Source of the DNA: Hyphomonas sp. BRH_c22
GTDB taxonomy: Bacteria; Pseudomonadota; Alphaproteobacteria; Caulobacterales; Hyphomonadaceae
Direction of reading: 5' to 3'
Assembly: GCF_000961795.1 (NCBI RefSeq)
Contig: NZ_LADU01000075.1
Location: 1 to 49,392, forward strand
Length of the DNA: 49,392 bases
The notes beneath the pieces were generated by a model that did not search any database, was not told the DNA's origin, and worked only from the letters and a program-made list of their open reading frames with translations. This document shows positions 1-9,626 of this stretch, one piece after another. Every line of letters starts with the position of its first letter. Position 1 is the first letter of the stretch. A program made the position numbers and the translations under genes.

Positions 1-595
1 GCTTGCGCGCCGCCGCCATGACAATGCGCGCCAGTTCTTCCGGCTCATAGAATTCCAGCCTGAGCGGAATGCCGAACCGGTCGCGCAGCGGCGTCGCCAA
101 GAGGCCCGCCCGCGTCGTCGCGCCGACCAGCGTGAAGGGCGACAGGTCCAGCCGGACAGAGCGCGCCGAGGGCCCCTCCCCGATCACGATATCGAGGGCG
201 TAATCCTCCATCGCCGGGTAGAGGATCTCCTCCACAATGGCCGGCAGGCGGTGGATCTCGTCAATGAACAAAACATCGTTCGGCTCAAGATTGGTCAGGA
301 TCGCGGCGAGGTCGCCCGCCTTGGCGATCACCGGCCCGGATGTGGCCCGGAAGCCGACGCCCATTTCCCGCGCCAGTATCTGCGCCAGCGTTGTCTTGCC
401 CAGCCCCGGTGGCCCGAACAGCAGCACATGGTCCAGCGCCTCGCTGCGCCCGCGCGCCGCCTCGACATAGACTTTCAGGTTCGACTTCGCCTTGCGCTGG
501 CCGACATAGTCATCAAACGTCTGCGGCCGCAGCGCCCGGTCCAGCGCATCGCCGCCCTGCGCATTAGGATCGGACAATTCCCCTTCGCGGCTCAT
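1..595 (-). CDS. ruvB: RuvB Holliday junction helicase (partial, N-terminal ~198 residues)
   Basis: AAA+ motor that drives branch migration of Holliday junctions as hexamers on RuvA. The visible part has Walker [10 protein letters not shown], Walker B as FIDEIHR, and the family sequence [12 protein letters not shown] near the start. It is followed by GATTRAGLL (sensor 1 region) before the window edge removes the rest of the AAA+ lid and the winged-helix domain. The start ATG overlaps the ruvA stop by four bases (ATGA), so it is the last gene of a ruvC-ruvA-ruvB operon. It is incomplete only because the window ends. Confidence 0.97.
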   Translation of the reverse strand, partial: MSREGELSDPNAQGGDALDRALRPQTFDDYVGQRKAKSNLKVYVEAARGRSEALDHVLLFGPPGLGKTTLAQILAREMGVGFRATSGPVIAKAGDLAAILTNLEPNDVLFIDEIHRLPAIVEEILYPAMEDYALDIVIGEGPSARSVRLDLSPFTLVGATTRAGLLATPLRDRFGIPLRLEFYEPEELARIVMAAARK

Positions 596-1215
596 CGCGC
601 CAACTCCTTCAGCGCCGCCTTGACCAGCGGGCCGACATCCGTGTCAGGCACTGTGGACGCCGCAGCCGCCACCGCCCTTGCCGCGTCACCCTGCGTATAG
701 CCAAGGTTTACGAGTGCCGAGATCGCCTCCGAACGCGGGCCCGTCGTGGCGGCGGCAGGCGCACTTGCCATGCCCGCTGCGCTCGCCGCATCGAAGCGGC
801 CGAACCGGCCCATCGGCGGCGCCTTGCCGGACAGATCCAGCACGATCCGCTCCGCCAGTTTCTTGCCGACACCCTTGGCCCGCTCCAGCACCCGCGCATC
901 GCCAAGCGCAATCGCATCCATGATCTCGGCCGGCGTCAGCGCATCCAGTATCGCCATCGCCGCCTTGCCCGCCACGCCATGCACATCCTGCAGGCGCACG
1001 AACCAGGCCCGTTCCTCATCCGTGCCAAAGGCATAGAGCGTGATCGCCGCCTCGGTCACCTTGGTCTCGACATGCAGCACGGCCTGCTCGCCCGCATGCA
1101 CGCGGCTAAGCAGCCGCGTGCCCGCCTGGCAAACATAGCCGACGCCGTTCACGTCGATCAGCACATGATCAAGGCCCATGGCCGCAATCGTCCCGGTGAG
1201 GCGCCCGATAATCAT
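592..1215 (-). CDS. ruvA: RuvA Holliday junction DNA-binding subunit
   Basis: Tetrameric junction-binding protein that loads RuvB. The 207-residue length is normal. The N-terminal OB fold begins [10 protein letters not shown] and carries the typical [14 protein letters not shown] strand. The helix-hairpin-helix region includes [14 protein letters not shown]. An alanine-rich flexible linker follows, and a C-terminal UBA-like domain ([17 protein letters not shown]) contacts RuvB. The start overlaps the ruvC stop as ATGA and the stop overlaps ruvB the same way, which suggests translational coupling of all three. Confidence 0.97.
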   Translation of the reverse strand: MIIGRLTGTIAAMGLDHVLIDVNGVGYVCQAGTRLLSRVHAGEQAVLHVETKVTEAAITLYAFGTDEERAWFVRLQDVHGVAGKAAMAILDALTPAEIMDAIALGDARVLERAKGVGKKLAERIVLDLSGKAPPMGRFGRFDAASAAGMASAPAAATTGPRSEAISALVNLGYTQGDAARAVAAAASTVPDTDVGPLVKAALKELAR

Positions 1216-1715
1216 GCCGCGCCCCGTTTCATCTCCAGCGGCAGGTGGTGCGCCGCGCAGATGGCGCAGGCGAGCGCGTCGGCGGCGTCCGCCTTCATGT
1301 CCCCGGCGCGCGGCAAGAGGCGCTTCACCATGAACATGACCTGCGTCTTGTCCGCCGTGCCCGTGCCGACCACCGCCAGCTTGATCTTGCGCGGGGCAAA
1401 TTCGGCGACCGACAGGCCGCCCAGCGCCAGGGCCGCCATGGCCGCGCCGCGCGCCTGGCCCAGTTTCAGCGCCGAACGCGGATTGGCGTTGACCAGTGTT
1501 TCCTCAATGCCCGCCGCATGCGGGCCATGCTCCCGGGTAATTTCGGCAACCGCCGTGAAGATGCCGGCGAGCCGCGCAGCCATCTCCATGTCAGGATCCA
1601 CGGAGATCACGCCATGCGCCACATGCGTAAGGCGCGCGCCAGTCTGCTCCACAACGCCCCAGCCGGTATGGCGCAGGCCCGGGTCGATGCCGAGAATACG
1701 AATCGTCGCTGTCAT
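1212..1715 (-). CDS. ruvC: RuvC Holliday junction resolvase
   Basis: RNase H-fold endonuclease that cuts Holliday junctions symmetrically. I chose the start MTATIRILGIDPG (167 residues) over an upstream in-frame ATG because it matches family length, places the first catalytic Asp (GIDPG) correctly, and has a GGGG tract just upstream. Further acidic site residues are in GIEETLVN and in KADAADALACA near the C-terminus. First gene of ruvCAB. Order and overlaps are those usual for alphaproteobacteria. Confidence 0.96.
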   Translation of the reverse strand: MTATIRILGIDPGLRHTGWGVVEQTGARLTHVAHGVISVDPDMEMAARLAGIFTAVAEITREHGPHAAGIEETLVNANPRSALKLGQARGAAMAALALGGLSVAEFAPRKIKLAVVGTGTADKTQVMFMVKRLLPRAGDMKADAADALACAICAAHHLPLEMKRGAA

Positions 1716-1785
1716 GGCCCCTACCCTATCAGGGAGCGAGGTTAATGACAGCTTGCATTTTCCCCATTTGTTCCTTTGTGAATGC

Positions 1786-1817
1786 AAAAACGGCCGCGCC
1801 TCCGGGAAGGCGCGGCC
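1786..1817 (-). terminator. Rho-independent terminator after the fasciclin gene
   Basis: A perfect 9-base stem, GGCCGCGCC paired with GGCGCGGCC (1792-1800 with 1809-1817), encloses an 8-base loop. On the minus strand it is followed by C/GTTTTT. It lies 22 bases past the stop of the fasciclin lipoprotein gene and upstream of ruvC, so it should insulate the ruv operon. Confidence 0.85.
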
Positions 1818-1839
1818 ACAAAGGGCGTGGCTGGAAAGC

Positions 1840-2427
1840 CTATTCCTCGAAGCGCGGCACCAGGACCTGGTCGATCACATGGATCATGCCATTGGCCGCT
1901 TCGATGTCGCCAATCTCCACGGTGGCGGTATTGACCATGATATTGGCGCCGGTGCCGTCAACCAGCATGTCCTTGTTGTTGAGCGACGCCTTGGCCTCGG
2001 ACTTGCCGGCGAGTTCAGCCGTGCTGATCCTGCCCGGAAGCACATGATAGCTCAGCACCGTGACCAGCTTGTCCTTGCCCTCCGGCTTCAGCAGGTCTTC
2101 CAGCAGGACGGAATCCATCGCAGCGAAGGCCGCGTTCGTCGGCGCAAACAACGTGTAGGGGCCGGTGCCCGACAGCGTTTCGCTCATGTCCGCTGCGCCG
2201 ATGGCCGAGACCAGCGTGGAGAAATCCGGGCTTGAGCCAAGCACATCGACCAGCGACGGCAGGGCGGCAGGTTCGGTCGGCGTGGCGGCCGTCTCGCTTG
2301 GGACAGGCTCGGCCGTTTCGGGCACCACCACCATGGGTGCCTCAGGGGTGGTTGCGGTCTGGTCGGAACAGGCGGCGAGCAGCAGGGCGCTGGCGGCAAC
2401 CGGCAGCATCATCAGGGATTTCAACAT
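1840..2427 (-). CDS. Fasciclin (FAS1) domain lipoprotein
   Basis: Secreted 195-residue protein. The signal peptide ends in a lipobox (LLAAC, Cys20), so it is probably lipid-anchored. A short Pro/Thr/Glu-rich linker follows, then a single FAS1 domain. FAS1 signatures visible are GPYTLFAPTNAAFAAM and, at the C-terminal end, NGMIHVIDQVLVP. FAS1 domains mediate adhesion or protein interaction; the partner here is unknown. An AGAGGA ribosome site precedes the ATG. It stands alone, ended by a strong terminator. Confidence 0.9.
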   Translation of the reverse strand: MLKSLMMLPVAASALLLAACSDQTATTPEAPMVVVPETAEPVPSETAATPTEPAALPSLVDVLGSSPDFSTLVSAIGAADMSETLSGTGPYTLFAPTNAAFAAMDSVLLEDLLKPEGKDKLVTVLSYHVLPGRISTAELAGKSEAKASLNNKDMLVDGTGANIMVNTATVEIGDIEAANGMIHVIDQVLVPRFEE

Positions 2428-2542
2428 GTATTCCTCTTGGCGGGACTGGCGGAAGGATCGCGGGGTTGCGGGAACCCGCTCCCGTCAGGGATGCAGGCGC
2501 TATGGTAACGCCTCCCGGACCGGAAGTGTTCCGGAACCCTGC

Positions 2543-3640
2543 TCAGCTCATCCACTTCAGGACGCGCGGCTCGATTGGATTTGCGAACGCCCGCCCTTCG
2601 GTGCGCGCCTCGGTCCATTCGCGCTTCAGGCGCTGGTACCATTTGGCCTGCACGTCGATATCGTCGATCCACAGCATGGCCTTCTGGTGCGCCATGCCCT
2701 GATTTTGCAGGTCCACCATGTCGCCATCCTGGCGCAGGAACTTGCGGCCCGCCGGTTTCGCGATGGGCACCGCCAGGTTCAGAAGCGGCGCGCCGGTCCA
2801 CCAGGTAAACTGCGTGATGCGCGTGCGCTTCGGCCCTTCCGGCGTAAGGCAGGTCAGCGTCAGCAGGCGGGCCGTCTCGTTCGACACGATCTCCCAGCGA
2901 AAGCCCGGCAGCTGGAACACGATCTCGGTTTCCACCTTGCCGCCGAACACCCAGCGGTAGAGCAATGAGTTCGACGAGGGCTGGTGGCGCTCGATCGCCC
3001 AGCCGCGTGTCGCCGGCACGAACTGCTTCTCTTTCAGCTTCAGCCCCACCGAGGGCGGGCGCCACCACCACTGGTTATGCACGAAGGGCACATGCGCCGG
3101 GTCCATCAGGCCGACGACGGCATCGTCCATGTGCGCGTTGAACACGTCATGGATGACGAAACCGGGCTTGTCCGGCAGCGGCCCGAAATCCGGCGGCGGC
3201 ACGGCGGGCGCCGCCTCCACGCGCGCATTGTGCGCTATATAGACATAGACCGCGCCATTGGCCTCATGCACCGGATAGCGGCGCACCTTCACCTTTGACG
3301 CATCATAGCTGGAATCTGCCGTCAGACTCGGCATCAGCCTGCAGCCGCCATCCGTGCCGAAGCGCCAGCCATGATAGGGGCATTGCAGTGTCCACTCGCC
3401 ATCGGTCTGCAGCTGCTTGCCCGCCGATAGCGGCACCAGCCGGTGCGGGCAGATATCGCGCAGGGCGAAGGCCTCGCCCGCCGGTGTGCGCCCCACCACG
3501 ACCGGCTCTCCCAGCATCGTGACGCGCTGCTGCTTGCCCGGCTTCAGCTCGGACGATGGCGCGGCGAGATACCAGCAATCGGTGAGATAGCCTTCATCCG
3601 TGATGCCGGTGCGGGCGGGGCTGTGCTGTGTGTCGGGCAT
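2543..3640 (-). CDS. Rieske non-heme iron oxygenase, alpha subunit (aromatic ring-hydroxylating type)
   Basis: Predicted oxygenase of the vanillate demethylase/PaO group, 365 residues from MPDTQHS. An ATG 42 bases upstream is an alternative start. The Rieske 2Fe-2S ligands are CPHR and CPYHGW, near residues 60 and 80. The mononuclear iron site is DPAHVPFVH (Asp-x2-His-x4-His). The C-terminal half is the catalytic domain. No reductase or ferredoxin partner is adjacent, so electrons must come from a component encoded elsewhere. Substrate cannot be told from sequence. Confidence 0.88.
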   Translation of the reverse strand: MPDTQHSPARTGITDEGYLTDCWYLAAPSSELKPGKQQRVTMLGEPVVVGRTPAGEAFALRDICPHRLVPLSAGKQLQTDGEWTLQCPYHGWRFGTDGGCRLMPSLTADSSYDASKVKVRRYPVHEANGAVYVYIAHNARVEAAPAVPPPDFGPLPDKPGFVIHDVFNAHMDDAVVGLMDPAHVPFVHNQWWWRPPSVGLKLKEKQFVPATRGWAIERHQPSSNSLLYRWVFGGKVETEIVFQLPGFRWEIVSNETARLLTLTCLTPEGPKRTRITQFTWWTGAPLLNLAVPIAKPAGRKFLRQDGDMVDLQNQGMAHQKAMLWIDDIDVQAKWYQRLKREWTEARTEGRAFANPIEPRVLKWMS

Positions 3641-3792
3641 GGGCGGGAACCGTATGTGCAATCTGCCCCTCTGGTACTGCATTTGCCGGGGCGGAACCAG
3701 CCTGCAGCCGCGCCGGATGCCGCCCCTGCCATTGCCACAACGGCATTCGGCAATAAAGTCGGCTGATCCAATAGCAGCATCAGGGGGCTGGC

Positions 3793-5382
3793 ATGGCCGA
3801 AGCGGGCACGAACAAGGGATTTCTGGGCTGGATCGAGAAGACGGGCAACCGCCTGCCGGACCCGGTTTTCCTGTTCTTCTACCTGATCCTCGGCCTGATG
3901 GCGGTTTCGCAGATATGCGCCTGGGCAGGCGTGGCGGCGCTGCACCCGACGCAGCTGACCGAACAGGGCACGGCGCTGGTGATCGAATCCGCCAGCCTGT
4001 TCTCGCCCGAGAATATCCAGCGCCTGTGGGTGGACATGCCGGCGACGTTCACGCACTTCCATCCGCTCGGCTATGTGCTGGTGGTGATGCTCGGCGCAGG
4101 CGTGGCCGAACGCTCCGGCCTGTTTTCCAGCGCGATCCGGGCGGCGGTACGCGGGGCGCCGAAATTCCTGCTGACACCGATGGTGGCGCTGGTGGCCATG
4201 CTGTCAAACCATGCCGCCGATGCAGGCTATGTGGTGATGATCCCGCTGGCGGGCATCCTGTTCGCTGCGGCCGGGCGCCATCCGCTGGCCGGGATCGCCG
4301 CCGCCTTTGCGGGCGTTTCGGGCGGATTTTCGGCGAACATCTCGCCGGGCCAGCTTGATGCGCTGCTGTTCGGCATTACCGAGGCGGCCTATGGCGCGAG
4401 CGGCATTGATGCCGGCTGGACCATGAACATTGCGGGCAACACGTATTTCATCATCGCGCTCCTGGTCATCTACCTGCCGGTGATCTGGTATGTGACCGAC
4501 CGCATCATCGAACCGCGGCTTGGCACATGGACGCCTGCGCCGGGGGCTGCGGTGGCGGTGGGCGACGAGGACAAGCCGCTGACACCGGAGCAGAAGAAGG
4601 GCCTGCGCTATGCGGGGCTTGCGCTGCTCGGCGTGTGTGCGCTGTGGGCGTTCATGACGCTGGGGCCGGGCACGCCGCTGCTGGCCGACGGCCCGGGCAC
4701 GGAGGGCGACCCCTGGTACCAGAAGGCCGGGCCCTTCTTCCGCTCGCTGGTGGCAGGATTCCTCGTCCTCTTCCTGGCCGCAGGCTGGGCCTATGGCGCG
4801 GCGGCGAACACGATCAACAACCACCGCGACCTCGTCGCCATGATGGCCGAGGCGATGAAGGACATGGGCTATTACCTCGTGCTGGCCTTCGCCGCGGCGC
4901 ATTTCGTGGCCATGTTCGGCTGGTCGAACCTCGGCCTGATATCGGCCGTGCACGGCGCCGATGCGATCCAGAACAGCGGACTGCCGCTGCCGGTCGTGCT
5001 GGGCCTGATCGTGCTCTTCTCGGCGGCGCTGAACCTGTTTGTCGGCTCGGCGAGTGCGAAATGGGCGCTGCTGGCGCCTGTTCTGGTGCCGATGCTGATG
5101 CTGCTGGGGATCAGCCCGGAAGGCGCCACGGCGGCCTATCGCGTGGGGGACGGGGCGACCAATATCATCACGCCGCTGATGGTGTATTTCCCGCTGATCC
5201 TGGTCTTCGCGCAGCGCTGGCAGAAGGATTTCGGCCTCGGCAGCCTGACGGCGATGATGATCCCCTATTCAATGTGGATGCTGATCACCGGCGTCGCCCT
5301 GATGATGGCCTGGATCTTCCTCGGCATCGACCTTGGCCCCGGCGCACCGGTGCATATCGACGTGCCGACGACTAGGGGCTGA
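3793..5382 (+). CDS. AbgT family transporter
   Basis: Inner-membrane transporter of 529 residues related to AbgT/YdaH/MtrF, a family known for p-aminobenzoyl-glutamate uptake or antimetabolite efflux. Many hydrophobic segments are visible. The N-terminus GWIEKTGNRLPDPVFLFFYL is typical. Conserved family stretches include SNHAADAGYVVMIPL, NLFVGSASAKWALLAPVLVPM and YRVGDGATNIITPLM. AGGGGG precedes the ATG. It is convergent with the chagasin-like gene, five bases apart. Direction of transport is unresolved. Confidence 0.92.
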   Translation: MAEAGTNKGFLGWIEKTGNRLPDPVFLFFYLILGLMAVSQICAWAGVAALHPTQLTEQGTALVIESASLFSPENIQRLWVDMPATFTHFHPLGYVLVVMLGAGVAERSGLFSSAIRAAVRGAPKFLLTPMVALVAMLSNHAADAGYVVMIPLAGILFAAAGRHPLAGIAAAFAGVSGGFSANISPGQLDALLFGITEAAYGASGIDAGWTMNIAGNTYFIIALLVIYLPVIWYVTDRIIEPRLGTWTPAPGAAVAVGDEDKPLTPEQKKGLRYAGLALLGVCALWAFMTLGPGTPLLADGPGTEGDPWYQKAGPFFRSLVAGFLVLFLAAGWAYGAAANTINNHRDLVAMMAEAMKDMGYYLVLAFAAAHFVAMFGWSNLGLISAVHGADAIQNSGLPLPVVLGLIVLFSAALNLFVGSASAKWALLAPVLVPMLMLLGISPEGATAAYRVGDGATNIITPLMVYFPLILVFAQRWQKDFGLGSLTAMMIPYSMWMLITGVALMMAWIFLGIDLGPGAPVHIDVPTTRG

Positions 5383-5387
5383 GGGGC

Positions 5388-5837
5388 CTAGCCTGCAGGC
5401 TGCACGGTGACAGTGAGGGTCCAGACGGCATCCGGCCCGGTACTGTCCGCTGCTTCAAGCTCCCACGGCCTGCCCTCGATGAGGCGAAGCGTACCGGTGC
5501 CCGGCCCGGTGGCTTTCAGGTCGAAGGCCATGAAATGGTTGCCGCCGGTCACGCCTTGCTGGTTCTGGAAGTCCGGATCCGTCGGGCGGGTGGCTTCTCC
5601 GGCCAGTTCCAGGAAATCCGGCAACTGGTCGATCTGCCAGACATAACCGGCCGTCGGGATGCTTTCCAGTTCGACACGGATCACCTGCCCGGCCCGCATC
5701 ACGGCCTCTCCGCCATTCTGTTCAGCGCCCGCATAAAGCATGCCTGCGGGCAGTGACGGTGCGGCGCCGTGGGGCGAGGGTACGCAGGCGGCCATCAGCG
5801 TTGCCGCGAGCGCGAGGGATACAAGGGGGCGCAGCAT
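5388..5837 (-). CDS. Chagasin-like (I42) cysteine protease inhibitor, lipoprotein
   Basis: Small secreted protein of 149 residues with a signal peptide ending at LMAAC. It carries the three loops expected of chagasin-family inhibitors: IPTAGYVW (usual NPTTGYxW), GVTGGNHFMAFDLKA, and EGRPWE near the C-terminus. The family inhibits papain-like cysteine proteases. Being an envelope lipoprotein, it may protect the cell against external or periplasmic proteases. It lies 30 bases downstream of the VWA-like lipoprotein gene and may share its transcript. Confidence 0.82.
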   Translation of the reverse strand: MLRPLVSLALAATLMAACVPSPHGAAPSLPAGMLYAGAEQNGGEAVMRAGQVIRVELESIPTAGYVWQIDQLPDFLELAGEATRPTDPDFQNQQGVTGGNHFMAFDLKATGPGTGTLRLIEGRPWELEAADSTGPDAVWTLTVTVQPAG

Positions 5838-5867
5838 GCTGTAGTCTCCATCAGGTGTGTCATTATT

Positions 5868-6638
5868 TCAGTTCCGGATCGCGCCTTCGAATGTCACCGA
5901 AGCACCGCCAGCGCGGAAATACGCCGCCCAGAATTCGCGCAGGCGGGCATCGAGTTCCGGATCGAGCGGCGGGCGGCCCGGATTGTGAGAGCGCCCGAAG
6001 CCCACGATGCGCACGTCGGCGCCCTGCACGGCGGGCAGATACCGGTACTGCTCGGCCAGCGCCATGGCGGCATCAGGCGCCATCGACCGGAATTCGCTCC
6101 ACGGCACCGCCTGGCTGTTTTCCAGCATGTCGGAGAAGATATAGACATGATTGAACGACTGGCCGCCGGGAGGGGCCTGCGTCCACTGCGCAATGGTCGA
6201 CATGATCGCCGAATAGTCGCCCGAGGACGAGCCCTGCACGGCCGGCGCCAGCGTCTGCGCCAGGCTGGCCATGAACTGGCGTTCGTCGGCGAGGGCCTTC
6301 ATGCTGCTGCAGCCGCCGACCATGGAATCGAGCGCGCCCTGCCCTTCCGGGCATCCGGGCTTGCAGGCATTAATCAGGCGGCTCGACTGGGTATAGTGTT
6401 CGCCAATCGTGGCGAGCACGATCCGGTCGCCGGGCCCGAGCCGGTCGACCACCGTGCCGATACTCTCTGTAATGACGGCCCGGTCGGTGTCGTCATAGGG
6501 CGTTGTCTGGTCGATCAGGAACAGCGATGAGGTCTGGCCGAATGCGCAATAGCCGGCCGTCTGTGCGCCCGGCTCGCTGCCCGATGAACCGGAACAGCCC
6601 GTCAGGACAAGCGCGGCGGCCAGCAGGACCCGCTTCAT
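5868..6638 (-). CDS. Uncharacterised lipoprotein with a VWA-like N-terminal region
   Basis: 256 residues. The signal peptide ends LVLTGC. SLFLIDQTTPYDDTDR resembles the first strand and metal-binding loop (DxTxS-like) of von Willebrand A domains, and GDRIVLATIG, NHVYIFSDM and ADVRIVGFG look like later Rossmann-type strands. Four or more cysteines (YCAFG, INACKPGCP, GGCSS) could form disulfides. No enzymatic motif is evident. The start directly abuts the stop of the upstream membrane protein gene, so the two are probably co-expressed. Confidence 0.6.
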   Translation of the reverse strand: MKRVLLAAALVLTGCSGSSGSEPGAQTAGYCAFGQTSSLFLIDQTTPYDDTDRAVITESIGTVVDRLGPGDRIVLATIGEHYTQSSRLINACKPGCPEGQGALDSMVGGCSSMKALADERQFMASLAQTLAPAVQGSSSGDYSAIMSTIAQWTQAPPGGQSFNHVYIFSDMLENSQAVPWSEFRSMAPDAAMALAEQYRYLPAVQGADVRIVGFGRSHNPGRPPLDPELDARLREFWAAYFRAGGASVTFEGAIRN

Positions 6639-7523
6639 TCAGGCGCCAAGCCTGCGCATCTGGTTGGCAAAGCGGCGTTTTTCGAGCGCCTCTTCATCGG
6701 CGCGCTTGGCGCGCATCTGGGCCGCCTGCTTTTCAAGCTTGCGCTTCTGGCGGTCGACCTTTTCGAAATCGGGATGCTGGTCGTGACAGAAATAGGCGGC
6801 CGATACCCCAACGGCGACGACGGCCAGGTTGATCAGCATGAATATCCAGCCATCCAGTCCGAGCCCGGCCTTGAGTGCGACGATCGCGGCGCCGCCAAAT
6901 TGCTGGCTCTCCAGCGCCTGTCCGAAGCCCATGTCGGGCTGGGTGATGAAGGCGAGATAGCCCTGCCTCAGAATGGATACGCCATAGGCCAGCCCGATGA
7001 CCAGCGCCACGACGAGCGCGATCTGCGCCGCCTCGCCCCACCAGTTCTTGCGCTTCGCATTATAGCCGAACCGGCACATCAGCATGCCCATCCGGTGGGC
7101 CAGCGTGACCAGAAGGCCGCCGACGAGGAACGAGACGAGCAGGGCCACCGCCGGGCTTTCCTGGAAGAACAATTCGAAACTGAACCGGTTGATCGGCACT
7201 TCCGCAACGGCCAGCGCGAACATGAAGGGCCAGTAGAACCATGCGGACGAATAGCGCGGCTGGCGCTGTTCGGAGGCCTGGATGTCGTCCCAGATCTCAT
7301 TCGTGTGCTCAAGCTGGGCTCGCAAACTGTCCTGCCGCGGGCTCCAGCGGGTTTCAACCGCTTCCATGCGGCGCGCGAACTGGCGCTCGAGAACCTGCGC
7401 CGGTTCGCCCGGCAATGCCGGCATCTTCTCGTTATCGTCGTGAATCTGGGTAGGCCTCAGCTCCGGCTGGCCGGACAGGACTTGTAGGTTGGACGATGAC
7501 CGGCCCGTCGTATCAGTGCTCAT
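6639..7523 (-). CDS. Uncharacterised membrane protein with C-terminal coiled coil
   Basis: 294 residues from MSTDTTGRSS. In-frame sequence upstream is not protein-like and is probably the divergent lepA promoter region. A polar N-terminus of about 90 residues is followed by about four membrane segments near residues 93-112, 122-145, 165-188 and 235-258. A highly charged Lys/Arg/Glu helix (KRKLEKQAAQMRAKRADEEAL) closes the protein. I do not recognise the family. Its stop touches the start of the VWA-like lipoprotein gene, which suggests a membrane/lipoprotein pair. Confidence 0.6.
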   Translation of the reverse strand: MSTDTTGRSSSNLQVLSGQPELRPTQIHDDNEKMPALPGEPAQVLERQFARRMEAVETRWSPRQDSLRAQLEHTNEIWDDIQASEQRQPRYSSAWFYWPFMFALAVAEVPINRFSFELFFQESPAVALLVSFLVGGLLVTLAHRMGMLMCRFGYNAKRKNWWGEAAQIALVVALVIGLAYGVSILRQGYLAFITQPDMGFGQALESQQFGGAAIVALKAGLGLDGWIFMLINLAVVAVGVSAAYFCHDQHPDFEKVDRQKRKLEKQAAQMRAKRADEEALEKRRFANQMRRLGA

Positions 7524-7703
7524 TGGACATAAATCCCACGATTCGCCCCCATTAACACCTTCGCCCGTCATCTGTTTGCGTGAACCATGTGGCAGCTTCA
7601 AGGCGAAATGCCAGTAACGGCTGCGATGCGTGTGGCGGCGGCTGTTCCGGCATGCCGCCCAAGCCCACTTCCCGTGCGTGCCAAGCGCCGCTATATGCGC
7701 CCC

Positions 7704-9509
7704 ATGACCCCACGCGACAAAATCCGTAATTTCTCGATCATTGCCCATATCGACCATGGCAAGTCGACGCTTGCCGACCGCCTGATCCAGGCCTGCGGCG
7801 GCCTGACCGACCGTGAAATGAGCGCCCAGGTGCTCGACACGATGGATATCGAGAAAGAACGCGGCATCACCATCAAGGCACAGACGGTGCGCCTGTCCTA
7901 TACGGCGCAGGATGGCGAGACCTATGAGCTGAACCTCATGGACACGCCCGGCCATGTCGACTTTGCCTATGAAGTCAGCCGCTGCCTCGCCGCCTGTGAA
8001 GGCTCGCTGCTGATCGTCGATGCCTCACAGGGTGTCGAGGCCCAGACACTGGCCAACGTCTACCAGGCCATCGACCAGAACCACGAGATTGTCCCCGTCC
8101 TCAACAAGGTCGACCTGCCCGCTGCTGACGTCCAGCGCGTCAAGGACCAGATCGAGGATGTCATCGGCCTCGATGCCTCCGATGCGGTGGAAACCTCGGC
8201 CAAGACCGGTTTCGGCATTCCCGACGTGCTCGAAGCCATCGTCAAGCGCCTGCCGCCCCCGCGCGACGGCGACGCCTCCAAACCCCTCAAGGCCGCCCTC
8301 GTCGACGCCTATTACGACCCCTATCTCGGCGTGGTCGTCATCGTGCGCATCCATGACGGCGTCCTCAGGCCGAAGCAATCGATCCGCATGATGCGCACCG
8401 GCGGCGTCTACGAGATCGACAAGATCGGCACATTCAATCCAAAACTCACCGAAACCGATGCCCTAGGCCCCGGCGAAGTCGGCTATTTTGTCGCCTCGAT
8501 CAAGGAAGTCGGCGAAACCGCTGTCGGCGACACGATCACCGAGGACAAGCGCCCCTGCGACAAGGCCCTGCCGGGCTACAAGGAAGTCCAGCCGGTCGTC
8601 TTCTGCGGCCTGTTCCCGATGGATGCCGGTGACTTTGACGACCTGCGCGCCGCCATGGGCAAGCTGCGCCTCAACGATGCCAGTTTCACCTGGGAGATGG
8701 AAACCTCCGCCGCGCTCGGCATGGGCTTCCGCTGCGGTTTCCTCGGCCTCCTCCACCTCGAAATCATCCAGGAACGCCTCAGCCGCGAGTTCGACCTCGA
8801 CCTGATCGCCACTGCGCCGAGCGTGGTCTACGAGATCACGATGACCGACGGCACCGAGATCGAGCTGCACAATCCGGCCGACATGCCGGATGTCGTCAAG
8901 GTCGCCGAGATCCGCGAACCCTGGATCAATGCCACGATCTATACGCCCGACGAATATCTCGGCGCCATCCTGAAACTCTGCCAGGACCGCCGCGGCGTGC
9001 AGAAAGAGCTTTCCTATGTCGGGGGCAGGGCCATGGTGAAATACGAGCTGCCGCTCAACGAGGTCGTGTTCGACTTCTACGACCGCCTCAAATCCATCAG
9101 CCGTGGCTATGCCAGCTTCGACTATGAGATCGTCGGCCACCGCGCCGAGAACCTTGTGAAGCTGCAGATCCTCGTCAACGAGGAACCCGTCGACGCGCTC
9201 GCGATGCTGGTCCACCGCGACCGGGCCGAAAGCCGCGGCCGCCAGATGTGCGAACGCCTGAAAGACCTGATCCCGCGCCAGATGTTCAAGATCCCGATCC
9301 AGGCGGCCATTGGCGGCCGGGTCGTCGCCCGCGAAACCATCTCGGCCATGCGCAAGGACGTCACCGCCAAGTGCTATGGCGGCGACGCCACCCGCAAGAA
9401 AAAGCTTCTGGAAAAACAGAAGAAGGGCAAACAGCGCATGCGCCAGTTCGGCAAGGTCGAAATCCCGCAGGAAGCGTTCGTGGCGGCGCTCAGGATGGAT
9501 AACGACTAG
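7704..9509 (+). CDS. lepA: LepA (EF4) translational GTPase
   Basis: Ribosome-associated GTPase. From [22 protein letters not shown] the product has 601 residues, the family norm. A longer in-frame ATG at 7587 gives an N-terminal extension unlike LepA. G motifs: AHIDHGKST (P-loop), RGITI (switch I), DTPGHVD, and NKVDLP. The C-terminal LepA-specific region is present, ending with [20 protein letters not shown]. An ATG nine bases upstream (MRPMTP) is an equally possible start. It reads divergently from the membrane-protein pair. Confidence 0.97.
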   Translation: MTPRDKIRNFSIIAHIDHGKSTLADRLIQACGGLTDREMSAQVLDTMDIEKERGITIKAQTVRLSYTAQDGETYELNLMDTPGHVDFAYEVSRCLAACEGSLLIVDASQGVEAQTLANVYQAIDQNHEIVPVLNKVDLPAADVQRVKDQIEDVIGLDASDAVETSAKTGFGIPDVLEAIVKRLPPPRDGDASKPLKAALVDAYYDPYLGVVVIVRIHDGVLRPKQSIRMMRTGGVYEIDKIGTFNPKLTETDALGPGEVGYFVASIKEVGETAVGDTITEDKRPCDKALPGYKEVQPVVFCGLFPMDAGDFDDLRAAMGKLRLNDASFTWEMETSAALGMGFRCGFLGLLHLEIIQERLSREFDLDLIATAPSVVYEITMTDGTEIELHNPADMPDVVKVAEIREPWINATIYTPDEYLGAILKLCQDRRGVQKELSYVGGRAMVKYELPLNEVVFDFYDRLKSISRGYASFDYEIVGHRAENLVKLQILVNEEPVDALAMLVHRDRAESRGRQMCERLKDLIPRQMFKIPIQAAIGGRVVARETISAMRKDVTAKCYGGDATRKKKLLEKQKKGKQRMRQFGKVEIPQEAFVAALRMDND

Positions 9510-9529
9510 GCAGCCCCCAAGCGCTCACT

Positions 9530-9601
9530 CTGAGCGAAGTCGAAGGGCGGGTGCGGGCGAGACATCATCGGCGCACGGACCCATCCTTCGACGTCGCTCA
9601 G
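9530..9601. repeat. REP-like inverted repeat between lepA and the sigma partner gene
   Basis: Arms CTGAGCGAAGTCGAAGG (9530-9546) and CCTTCGACGTCGCTCAG (9585-9601) are reverse complements with one mismatch, separated by 38 bases. Palindromes built on CTGAGCGAAGTCGAAGG are, to my knowledge, a common dispersed intergenic repeat in alphaproteobacteria. It sits between two convergent genes and could terminate or stabilise transcripts from both sides. I see no second copy in this window. Confidence 0.7.
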
Positions 9602-9626
9602 GATGAGGCCCTCCCCACGCAAGCGC

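Noticed and set aside
2520..2534. Small hairpin CGGAA-gtg-TTCCG after the Rieske gene
   Set aside because: Short stem with no T run on either strand; not enough to call a terminator.
7587..7703. N-terminal extension of LepA
   Set aside because: Gives 39 residues unlike any LepA. The family start [22 protein letters not shown] at 7704 gives the normal length.
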